The position numbers and the translations under genes were made by a program. A stretch of DNA of 64,000 nt, taken from the NCBI RefSeq assembly GCF_001428105.1, contig NZ_LMSJ01000026.1, forward strand, positions 21,808-85,807, read 5' to 3'. Shown in pieces: positions 43,726 through 50,986 of this stretch (position 1 is the first letter of the stretch; each line of letters begins with the position of its first letter). Under the pieces are notes generated by a model. It was not told the DNA's origin and did not search any database. It worked only from the letters and a program-made list of their open reading frames with translations. The stretch comes from Paenibacillus sp. Soil766. GTDB taxonomy: Bacteria > Bacillota > Bacilli > Paenibacillales > NBRC-103111.

Positions 43726-43764
43726 AGGTTACGACATTTAGTCATACATTAAGGGGTGTAATAA

Positions 43765-43956
43765 ATGATAATTTTTGAAAAGGTATTTTGTGTCGAATGC
43801 AATGCAATCTTGGATAAGTGTGATGCCAAAAAGATTTTTAAGACAGGCTACTACCATACAACGATTCCTTTGGCTCATTGCATCAAATGCGATACGGTGC
43901 AAACAATTTACTTTCCCAACTTTGATGAAGGAATGACGGTAGCAAGTTGGATTTGA
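43765..43956 (+). CDS. small Cys-rich protein, 63 aa
   Basis: FCVECNAIL (CxxC at residues 9 and 12) and HCIKCDTVQTIYF (CxxC at 38 and 41) form a likely zinc knuckle, with another Cys at 19. No family recognised. AAGGGGTG lies upstream of the ATG, and the promoter with an Xre-type operator in its spacer supports that it is expressed. It is divergent from the xre gene, a typical position for a direct target or a partner of the repressor. Confidence 0.68.
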   Translation: MIIFEKVFCVECNAILDKCDAKKIFKTGYYHTTIPLAHCIKCDTVQTIYFPNFDEGMTVASWI

Positions 43957-44010
43957 ACAGATAAGGCGGGATCAACTTGAGAGACTTGAAATGGACTTGT
44001 CATCACAAAT

Positions 44011-44058
44011 GAGCCACGTTCTCTTAGGTAGTATAAGAGACGTGGCTTATTGTTTATT
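44011..44058 (+). terminator. intrinsic terminator downstream of the 63-aa gene
   Basis: AGCCACGT-t-CTCTTA pairs with TAAGAG-ACGTGGCT around a short loop, followed by TATTGTTTATTT. From here to 44247 I see no other gene; AT-rich DNA leads to the LCP gene. Confidence 0.75.
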
Positions 44059-44247
44059 TCCTCTCCACATTAGAAAGTATAATTTTCGATTCTTGAATAC
44101 ATCTTTCTAATTGGCGATACAAACAACCTTTATAACGCGGTCACTCATCCTCGAATGACTTCGATAGAAGTTTTTCTCACTTGTTTTTCCATAACCTCGA
44201 TGCTACAATACGTATCTAATAAATGGATAAGTTAAAGGAGTGACTAC

Positions 44248-45246
44248 ATGCGTCGTTGGGTAGTGTACACTGCAGGCTGTCTCTTTGTTGGATTCATTGG
44301 GGGGGGATTAGGCGTCTATTGGAAATATGAGCCCGTTCATCATTTTGAGCAAGTAGATGTGCCAGTATTAAGCAGGGCCTCGGTTCCTATCGAGGAAGGA
44401 GTGAAAGTCACTCAGCCTCAAGCTATTACAGAGCCAACGCCTCAAGTCACGCAGCAAGTACCCGCTAAACCGATGAAGTCATTTAATGTACTTATTCTTG
44501 GGACGGACGCTAGAGGTAACGAGAATTCAAGATCGGATGTTGTTATCGTTCTACACATCATTCCCAGCACTCGTAAAATCAATATGATTTCGATCCCCAG
44601 AGATAGTCGCGTCTACATAGATGGTGTGGGATACACCAAAATAAACCATGCACATATGCTAGGCGAGATGCGGGGAGGTAACGAGGAGGGAACGAGAGAA
44701 GCTATTCAAACGGTCTCCAATTTTCTAGATGTGCCCATCAATTATTATTTGAAGACGAATTTTAAAGGTTTTGAGGATTTCATCGATACCATTGGCGGCG
44801 TCCAGGTAGAAGTTGAAAATGATATTTATTTACTTCATTCTGGGGGGACGCTAGCTCAAGGCAAGCAGCATATTGATGGCAAATTGGCGTTGAGTCTGGT
44901 AAGAGAACGATACGCTTTTGCGAATGGAGATTTCGATAGGCAACGGGAGCAAACTCAGCTACTAAAAACGGTTGCACAAGAAATGTTGAGACCAGAACAT
45001 ATTGGGGAAATCGCAGGTTTGCTAACTAAGGTCAAAAAAGATATCGTGGATACCAATTTCCAAGACAACGATATCATCAGCCTAGCCTGGCTATTCAAAG
45101 GAATGACAGCAGATGATTTTACAACCAAGCAAGTTCCAGGTCATAGCGGCTATGAGATGGATCCGTTAGTACATTCAAGGTTATATTATTGGATTCCGGA
45201 TATGGCGAAGGTGAAAGAAATGAGCTCTACGTTATTTAAAGATTAA
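44248..45246 (+). CDS. LCP-family (LytR-CpsA-Psr) cell wall glycopolymer ligase, 332 aa
   Basis: Single N-terminal membrane anchor (VVYTAGCLFVGFIGGGLGVYW), a Pro/Gln-rich linker, then the extracytoplasmic LCP domain with NVLILGTDARGNENSRSDVV, MISIPRDSRVYI, KINHAHML, and LVRERYAFANGDFDRQREQT. The Arg and Asp residues that bind the pyrophosphate lipid are kept. LCP enzymes attach undecaprenyl-linked polymers to peptidoglycan. AAAGGAG precedes the ATG. It leads into EPS locus 3 and may anchor that polymer to the wall. Confidence 0.92.
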   Translation: MRRWVVYTAGCLFVGFIGGGLGVYWKYEPVHHFEQVDVPVLSRASVPIEEGVKVTQPQAITEPTPQVTQQVPAKPMKSFNVLILGTDARGNENSRSDVVIVLHIIPSTRKINMISIPRDSRVYIDGVGYTKINHAHMLGEMRGGNEEGTREAIQTVSNFLDVPINYYLKTNFKGFEDFIDTIGGVQVEVENDIYLLHSGGTLAQGKQHIDGKLALSLVRERYAFANGDFDRQREQTQLLKTVAQEMLRPEHIGEIAGLLTKVKKDIVDTNFQDNDIISLAWLFKGMTADDFTTKQVPGHSGYEMDPLVHSRLYYWIPDMAKVKEMSSTLFKD

Positions 45247-45284
45247 AGCTTTGCAGTCAAAAAAGAACCAACTTTCGCGTTGTT

Positions 45285-45299
45285 GATACATTTTGTATC
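45285..45299. promoter_or_regulatory. perfect Xre-type operator
   Basis: GATACATTTTGTATC, 15 bp with both half-sites intact, 38 bases after the LCP stop codon. Confidence 0.7.
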
Positions 45300-45519
45300 T
45301 GGTTGAGTGCAATTAATTTTTTTGGAAATGTCATATGACGAGAGCCGCTGATTCTATCAGACTTGGGTGCGCTTACAAGATTTCTTGCTGGAATCCATGC
45401 AGGATTCTAATCATAACCGAGGGTTTACGGGCATAACTTTGAAAACAGATGATGTAATTTTCACACGTGCTATACAAGTCTTTGAGGATCTATCGGATTT
45501 TCCATTTTGTAAAATCAGC

Positions 45520-45548
45520 TTGACAAGATACGAGTTGTATCATAAATT
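45520..45548 (+). promoter_or_regulatory. promoter with Xre-type operator in the spacer
   Basis: TTGACA (45520-45525), 17 bases, TAAATT (45543-45548). The perfect palindrome GATACGAGTTGTATC occupies 45527-45541, leaving one base on each side, the same geometry as at 43674-43702. Confidence 0.72.
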
Positions 45549-45608
45549 GAAGACAGAAACAAGGCGAAATGTCATAAAACATAACATGATCAGGAGTGGT
45601 GTTCTTTT

Positions 45609-45761
45609 ATGGAAAAAGATAAGCCAGTTTCACTTGAGATTAAAGATGTTTTAAGACATTTAGGACTGGATTTGCAGCAGTTTCTGCTGTGGCAAGAAGG
45701 CCAGTCGAAGAAATCCCTCCAAGTCAATTTAAACAATGCTCCCCTCACACACGAGCGATAA
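45609..45761 (+). CDS. small protein, 50 aa, under Xre-type control
   Basis: Frame from ATG 45609 to TAA 45759-45761. It reads MEKDKPVSLEIKDVLRHLGL, then DLQQFLLWQEGQSKKSLQ, a mostly helical, charged peptide with no family I know. AGGAG lies 13 bases upstream (a little far). A dedicated promoter with an operator 60 bases upstream supports it. Could be a small regulator of the switch; alternatively it is a short untranslated leader. Confidence 0.5.
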   Translation: MEKDKPVSLEIKDVLRHLGLDLQQFLLWQEGQSKKSLQVNLNNAPLTHER

Positions 45762-45861
45762 CCTACGTCGCATCGCGTTCAAAACATCCCCTAAATACTC
45801 ATTACTTACGCCGCATTTATCGCACATGGAAGTCAGCACCTGTTGTAGTCAGGCTCATTAT

Positions 45862-45876
45862 GATACACATCGTAAC
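45862..45876. promoter_or_regulatory. Xre-type operator abutting the first ribosome site of EPS locus 3
   Basis: GATACACATCGTAAC ends five bases before AGGAGGAG of the gene at 45894. It is placed to block transcription into, or initiation just before, EPS locus 3. I see no clear promoter between 45762 and 45893, so the operon may be read from 45520. Confidence 0.65.
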
Positions 45877-45893
45877 ATTAAGGAGGAGAATAG

Positions 45894-46334
45894 ATGACTA
45901 CATCTTTTGCTGAAGGATCAGAAATGGTTTTGAAATATCCTTGTTATGGATTGATGAATATCAAAAGGATTGACCAACGCATGTTGGATTCCAAGTATAC
46001 GCCATTCAAAGTGATCGATGTTCGTCCTTCGCAGATGGGCTTCACTTCTTATTTAAGTCTACCCATAAATGAAAATGTGATTTGGTGTTTCCAATTTAAG
46101 TTTCATAACCAAGACATATCGTTATGCGGCGTGCTTCGTGAAAGAATCCAGATAGAGAAAGGGTATGTCTATACCGTGGAATGGTTGGAGGAAGAAACAT
46201 CGACAGGCGCCATCGTCCTACAAACCATTCGTTTCTGGGAGCATCAATGCAAGAATGAATTTATGAAAGCTGTTCGCGGCTATGTCAATGCCATGGAGTT
46301 AGTGAATACGACAACAATGGATATTTCATGCTGA
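45894..46334 (+). CDS. PilZ-like domain protein, 146 aa
   Basis: A beta-rich protein with KRIDQRMLDSKYTPFKVIDVR, PSQMGFTSYLSL and GVLRERIQIEKGYVYTVEWL, in the order of PilZ domains (basic switch, D/NxSxxG-like element, barrel). The motif residues are degenerate (RPSQMG where DxSxxG is usual), so c-di-GMP binding is uncertain. AGGAGGAG precedes the ATG. First gene of EPS locus 3, overlapping the CpsB gene by seven bases; PilZ proteins often switch on polysaccharide export. Confidence 0.6.
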   Translation: MTTSFAEGSEMVLKYPCYGLMNIKRIDQRMLDSKYTPFKVIDVRPSQMGFTSYLSLPINENVIWCFQFKFHNQDISLCGVLRERIQIEKGYVYTVEWLEEETSTGAIVLQTIRFWEHQCKNEFMKAVRGYVNAMELVNTTTMDISC

Positions 46335-47095
46335 TTGATACACATTGCCATATCTTGCCCGGTATGGACGATGGCGCTAGGACGTTGGATGAAGCAATCG
46401 AAATGGCTCAACATGCTTCAAGCGAAGGCATTCATACCATCGTGGCTACGCCTCACCATGCTGATGGGAGACATGAGAATGCTGCGGATAAAGTTGAGCT
46501 TGCTGTACAAGAGTTGAACAATGAGCTTGAGAAGCGCCGTATTCCTGTTCAAATCCTTCCAGGTCAAGAAGTTAGAGTCTCAGAGGGACTTCTTCTTGAC
46601 TTGGATGCGGGACGGGTTCGAACACTGAATCATAGCCAGTATGTCTTGCTAGAGCTACCTCCAACAGGTATTCCTAGGTATTTTGACGAGATCATATATG
46701 AATTACATGTTGAAGGTTTAACGGTTATCCTTGCACATCCGGAAAGGCAGCTTGATTTTATTGTCAATCCTCGCCTGCTGCATAGTTACGTGGAGAAAGG
46801 ATGCTTGTGCCAAATTACATCGCAGTCCTTAATGGGACTATTTGGCCGCAAAATTCAAAAGTTCGCCATGTATGTTTACAAGTCACACTTAGCTCATTTG
46901 ATCGCCTCGGATGCACATAATTTGGCTAGTAGAAGGAGCAATTTAGCAGAAGCATACTCCTATTTGGAAAAGGTTCAGGGTCGTAAAGCTCTGGAGCGCT
47001 TTTCGATTAACGCGGCATCTGTCATACGAAATGAAACGATCGTGACGAAGACCTATCCGTATAAACGCAGGGTGTGGTGTTTAACATTACATTAA
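46328..47095 (+). CDS. CpsB/CapC-type tyrosine-protein phosphatase (PHP fold), 255 aa
   Basis: PHP metal sites: LIDTHCHILPGMDDGART, ATPHHADG, LPGQEVRVSEG, LLELPPTG, ILAHPERQ and IASDAHN, all typical of YwqE/CpsB. It removes phosphate from the CpsD kinase tyrosine cluster and so sets polymer length and output. Translationally coupled to the PilZ-like gene. Confidence 0.93.
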   Translation: MLIDTHCHILPGMDDGARTLDEAIEMAQHASSEGIHTIVATPHHADGRHENAADKVELAVQELNNELEKRRIPVQILPGQEVRVSEGLLLDLDAGRVRTLNHSQYVLLELPPTGIPRYFDEIIYELHVEGLTVILAHPERQLDFIVNPRLLHSYVEKGCLCQITSQSLMGLFGRKIQKFAMYVYKSHLAHLIASDAHNLASRRSNLAEAYSYLEKVQGRKALERFSINAASVIRNETIVTKTYPYKRRVWCLTLH

Positions 47096-47110
47096 CGATT
47101 GGAGGTCACA

Positions 47111-47866
47111 ATGGAAACTGAACTCAGACAATATTTGACCATTGTTCAAAAAAAGATGGGGCTGATTGCAAGCATTGTGCTACTGGCAAGTGTAGTTACT
47201 GGTCTTGTGAGCTATTATCTGATTGCACCTATGTATGAAGCCAGCTCTAAGATTATCGTCAATAAATCAACGGACATTCAAGGCAGGGATAATCTCAATT
47301 ACGATTCCATTCGGACGAATGCGTTGTTGATTAAGACCTATAAGGAAATTATTTCAACCCCTGCCATCCTCGATAACGTGGTTGCGAAGTATCCTGAGCT
47401 TGGATTGACAAGTGCTAAGCTCATGGACATGATCCTTGTTAGCTCAACGGTGGATACGCAAGTGATGACCATTTCGATTCGAAGTTCATCGGCAGAGGAC
47501 GCAGCTAAGACCGTGAATGCCGTCTCAGAAGTATTCAAGAATACGATTCCTTCGATAATGAAGGTAGATAATGTTGTCATTTTGAATGAAGCAAAGCCCG
47601 AGGATAATCAAGCTCCTGTTTCTCCCCATATGATCATGAATGTGGCGATCGCATTCGTTGTCTCCTTGCTGTGTGCTATTGGCTTTGTTTTTCTCTTAGA
47701 TTATTTGGATGATTCCATCCAGTCGGAAGTCGACATTGAACACTACCTTGGCTTACCTACACTTGCTGCCATTTCTAAAGTAAAACCAGAAGATATGCGA
47801 AGCAAGTCACCTTCTAAATCGCATAGAAAGGTAGGCGATACGGTTTATGCGAACGCTAATCAATAA
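47111..47866 (+). CDS. CpsC/EpsA-type kinase modulator (Wzz), 251 aa
   Basis: Chain-length determinant protein: two membrane segments (about 18-38 and 175-197) around an extracellular loop, with the N-terminal ELRQYLTIVQKKMGLI and the Pro-rich EAKPEDNQAPVSPHMIMNVA before the second one. It activates the adjacent tyrosine kinase. TTGGAGG fits ATG 47111. The stop overlaps the kinase start by 20 bases. Confidence 0.92.
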   Translation: METELRQYLTIVQKKMGLIASIVLLASVVTGLVSYYLIAPMYEASSKIIVNKSTDIQGRDNLNYDSIRTNALLIKTYKEIISTPAILDNVVAKYPELGLTSAKLMDMILVSSTVDTQVMTISIRSSSAEDAAKTVNAVSEVFKNTIPSIMKVDNVVILNEAKPEDNQAPVSPHMIMNVAIAFVVSLLCAIGFVFLLDYLDDSIQSEVDIEHYLGLPTLAAISKVKPEDMRSKSPSKSHRKVGDTVYANANQ

Positions 47867-48536
47867 ACATCAGCTTATTACGGAGACTCACCCTAAGTCT
47901 CAAGTGTCCGAAGCCTATCGAACCTTAAGAACGAACATTCAGTTTTCATCCATTGATCGCATCATGAAGACGATTCTAATTACATCGGCGCAGCCCGGTG
48001 AAGGGAAATCAACAACAGCTGCTAACTTATCCGTTGCCTACGCACAAGAGGGGAAGAAAGTACTGATTGTTGATGCTGATTTACGAAAGCCAACGATTCA
48101 TCATTATTTTGGCAAGTCGAATCGTTATGGGTTGACCAGCGCACTTGTGAACCGAACCCAATTCGATGAGTTTATTAGTGAAACGTCGATCGAGAATTTA
48201 TCCCTGATTACCTCAGGTCCGATTCCACCGAACCCATCTGAATTGTTAATGTCACAGAAAATGACCGCTTTCTTAGAGGAAATGGCAGCCAGATTTGATG
48301 TCATTATTATTGATTCACCGCCCACGTTAGCTGTGGCAGATGCACAAATTCTCGCAACAAAATGTGATGGTGTTGTCATGGTCATTAGTGATGGGAAAGT
48401 TAAACGAGATATGGCTAGGAAGGCTATCCACAACTTAGAAAGAGTTCAGGCGAAGATTCTAGGTGTCGTCCTCAACAACAAACGCCAAAAGAAAAGTGAC
48501 GCTGCTTATTACTACTATTATGGACATACAGAATAA
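47847..48536 (+). CDS. CpsD/EpsB-type tyrosine-protein kinase, 229 aa
   Basis: BY-kinase: SEAYRTLRTNIQFSSID, Walker A SAQPGEGKSTTAANLS, Walker A-prime VLIVDADLRKPT, Walker B VIIIDSPPTL, and a C-terminal Tyr cluster (YYYYYG) that is autophosphorylated. It works with the membrane modulator just upstream to control polymerisation. The EAR RNA follows after the stop, matching the epsB-EAR-epsC order of B. subtilis. Confidence 0.94.
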   Translation: MRTLINKHQLITETHPKSQVSEAYRTLRTNIQFSSIDRIMKTILITSAQPGEGKSTTAANLSVAYAQEGKKVLIVDADLRKPTIHHYFGKSNRYGLTSALVNRTQFDEFISETSIENLSLITSGPIPPNPSELLMSQKMTAFLEEMAARFDVIIIDSPPTLAVADAQILATKCDGVVMVISDGKVKRDMARKAIHNLERVQAKILGVVLNNKRQKKSDAAYYYYYGHTE

Positions 48537-48548
48537 CTAGCTTGTAGA

Positions 48549-48670
48549 TCACGAAGTTGTGGGTTATGTCTACTACACCCTTATCAGGGTAGACACTCGT
48601 TCATGCTGTGGGCTAATAGCCTTAGACGTTATCGTCGGTGGTGTGGAGTGAGGTGGGGTTTGATGCCCTA
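48549..48670 (+). ncRNA. EAR-type (eps-associated) antitermination RNA, copy 2
   Basis: In the 216-base gap after the tyrosine kinase gene. Same conserved blocks as copy 1. First stem TGTCTAC (48567-48573) with GTAGACA (48589-48595) replaces TGCCTCC/GGAGGCA of copy 1 by compensating changes; the loops share TTATCA. Second stem GACG-TTAT-CGTC, third GGGG with CCCT. Would let polymerase read through terminators in the roughly 10-kb operon to 58305. Confidence 0.78.
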
Positions 48671-48752
48671 TAGTTGTGTATGAAATGTATCCAGAATCAT
48701 GCGGGACATATTGCCTAAGAGAGAGAAAGAAATTGGATTAGGAGAGAATACA

Positions 48753-49643
48753 ATGACAAAAATTCGAAAAGCAATTATTCCTGCAGCAGGTTTGGGTACC
48801 AGATTCTTACCGGCTACAAAAGCTATGCCCAAAGAGATGTTGCCCATCGTAGATAAACCTACCATTCAATACATCGTGGAAGAAGCAATTGCATCAGGAA
48901 TTGAAGACATTATTATCGTAACGGGAAGAAGTAAAAAGGCTATAGAAGATCATTTTGATAAAAACTATGAATTAGAAATTAATTTGGAATATAAAAATAA
49001 AGATCAGTTATTGAAAATCGTACAAGATATTACTAACCTAGTTGATATTCATTATGTAAGACAGAAAGAAGCACTAGGTCTAGGCCATGCCATTTGGTGT
49101 GCTCGTAAATTTATCGGGGATGAACCCTTCGCGGTTTTATTGGGAGATATGATTATTGACAGCCAAGTACCTTGTTTAAAACAAATGATTGACGCATATG
49201 AAGAAAATGAGGGGAACATAATTGCTGTGAACGCAGTTGATTGGAAAGAAGTAAGCAAATATGGGGTTATTGAGGGAGTAAAGGTTAGAGAAAATCTTCA
49301 CTTAATAACAAGTCTGGTAGAGAAGCCTCAGAGTAATCCACCATCCAATCTAGCCATTATGGGAAGGTACATTCTAAATCCTGAAATCATGGATCTATTA
49401 GAGCGTACGCAACCAGGCGTCGGTGGGGAAATACAACTGACAGATGCTCTTCAAGAGTTAGCTCAAAAGCAAGCTATGTATAGCCTTAATTTTGAGGGGA
49501 AATTGTATGATGTTGGTAGCAAATTTGGATATTTGCAAGCTACAATTGAGCTAGCCCTAAAAAATCCAGAAATTAGTGAAGAATTAAATGACTATCTGCA
49601 TGATTGGGTAGGGAACGATTTGATGAATAAAATAATTATCTAA
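48753..49643 (+). CDS. galU: UTP-glucose-1-phosphate uridylyltransferase (second copy), 296 aa
   Basis: IIPAAGLGTRFLPATKAMPK, VDKPTIQYIVEEAIASG and FAVLLGDMIID, then GEIQLTDALQEL. It supplies UDP-glucose to the dehydrogenase and decarboxylase at the end of this locus. ATG 48753 has TTAGGAGAG upstream; an in-frame start at 48699 lacks one. The middle region differs clearly from the copy at 29006, so the pair is not a recent duplication. Confidence 0.93.
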   Translation: MTKIRKAIIPAAGLGTRFLPATKAMPKEMLPIVDKPTIQYIVEEAIASGIEDIIIVTGRSKKAIEDHFDKNYELEINLEYKNKDQLLKIVQDITNLVDIHYVRQKEALGLGHAIWCARKFIGDEPFAVLLGDMIIDSQVPCLKQMIDAYEENEGNIIAVNAVDWKEVSKYGVIEGVKVRENLHLITSLVEKPQSNPPSNLAIMGRYILNPEIMDLLERTQPGVGGEIQLTDALQELAQKQAMYSLNFEGKLYDVGSKFGYLQATIELALKNPEISEELNDYLHDWVGNDLMNKIII

Positions 49644-49681
49644 CTCGTCATTTATTATGGTCCTCACGTGGAGAGAACGAT

Positions 49682-50986
49682 ATGAATCTTAAACAAATCG
49701 CACGGAAATTTAAAAAATCTGATCCAAGTAACCTTCTTAAAAATACGATTTGGACTATTCTTGGTCTTGGTTTGAGGATCATAATTAAAGCAGCATACTT
49801 TATTATTATAGCAAGATTACTTGGTGTTCAAGGGTATGGTGCTTTCGTGGGTATAGTTTCTTTAGTAGCAGTGCTATCACCTATTGCAAGTTTAGGAAGT
49901 GGTAATCTGCTAATCAAACATATAGCCAGGGATAAGCAGGCACTATCTACCAGCTGGGGAAATGCTTTAGTCGTTAACCTCATAATGGGTACGCTGCTAG
50001 GTGGAATAATTATAGGGCTTGCCCACACCATTTTCCCAGAAACAATACCTCTTACACTCATTATTTACATTGTCGTATCTGATTTATTATTTTCTAGTGT
50101 GCTCGAATTAAGTAGCCAAGTATTTCAAGGTGATAAAAAAATGGGTTGGACTGCACAGTTGAATGTAAATCTGAGTCTTATTCGATTGGCTGCAGCCTTA
50201 TTATTAGGTTACTATTATATAAATCCTAGTCCTCAGCAATGGGGGCTATTTTATTTCATTAGTAGTTTTCTAAGTGCAACAATAGGTGTTACGGCTGTTA
50301 CATATTACTATGGCTATCCACAAGTAAGCTTTAGACAAATCAGAAGAGATCTGAAAGAGGGGGCAATGTTTTCATTTGGTTCATTAGCGGAGTCGTCAAA
50401 CAGTGAGTTGGATAAAACGATGTTAAGTAATTTAGCTTCACTCCAAGCCACGGGTATTTATGCTACCGCATGTCGATTAGTGGACGTTGTAAATGTTCCT
50501 ATTTTTTCATTGGTGAAAGCTTCCTATTCAGACTTTTTCCAAAAGGGAGAACATGGCATCAATCATGTCATGCAGTATGCCAAAAAATTAATCCCCGTTT
50601 CTCTTGCGTATGCTGCCATTGCAGGTATTGCCATGTTCCTATGTGCTCCGATTTTGCCCATGATTTTGGGCAGTGAGTTCTCAAAAGCAGAAGATGCAGT
50701 TAAATGGTTAGCGATAATCCCTATTCTCAAGACGCTAAATTACTTCCTAACCAATGTACTCACTTGTACAGATCATCAGAAGCTAAGAACGTTCCTGCAA
50801 TGTATCGCCATGATTCTAAATGTCATCTTAAATTACTTTCTAATTGTCCGCTATTCATGGAATGGAGCAGCTTACTCCTCCATCATAACGAATGCTTTCT
50901 TATCAGTAAGTGCGTACGTTGTAATCCTATATTTAGCCAAGCGAGAAAGATTAGAGAAGGTGAATGCGTGGAGTCAGTACCCATAA
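49682..50986 (+). CDS. oligosaccharide flippase (Wzx), 434 aa
   Basis: Twelve or so membrane segments with IIARLLGVQGYGAFVGIVSL and the mid-protein AMFSFGSLAESSNSELDKTM, typical of Wzx/MurJ-like polysaccharide exporters. GTGGAGAG precedes the ATG. It flips the lipid-linked unit of EPS locus 3. It overlaps the ligase/polymerase gene by 19 bases. Confidence 0.9.
   Translation: MNLKQIARKFKKSDPSNLLKNTIWTILGLGLRIIIKAAYFIIIARLLGVQGYGAFVGIVSLVAVLSPIASLGSGNLLIKHIARDKQALSTSWGNALVVNLIMGTLLGGIIIGLAHTIFPETIPLTLIIYIVVSDLLFSSVLELSSQVFQGDKKMGWTAQLNVNLSLIRLAAALLLGYYYINPSPQQWGLFYFISSFLSATIGVTAVTYYYGYPQVSFRQIRRDLKEGAMFSFGSLAESSNSELDKTMLSNLASLQATGIYATACRLVDVVNVPIFSLVKASYSDFFQKGEHGINHVMQYAKKLIPVSLAYAAIAGIAMFLCAPILPMILGSEFSKAEDAVKWLAIIPILKTLNYFLTNVLTCTDHQKLRTFLQCIAMILNVILNYFLIVRYSWNGAAYSSIITNAFLSVSAYVVILYLAKRERLEKVNAWSQYP

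Larger units (their letters stand above)
45247..45608 (+). other. regulatory gap with two Xre-type operators
   Basis: No convincing gene: a 95-residue frame from 45367 overlaps a promoter and has no ribosome site. The gap holds GATACATTTTGTATC (45285-45299), a perfect palindrome with no obvious promoter around it, and the promoter/operator at 45520-45548. Confidence 0.6.

Noticed and set aside
45367..45654. 95-residue plus-strand frame
   Set aside because: It runs over a good promoter with an embedded operator and lacks a ribosome site; the 50-residue frame downstream fits better.
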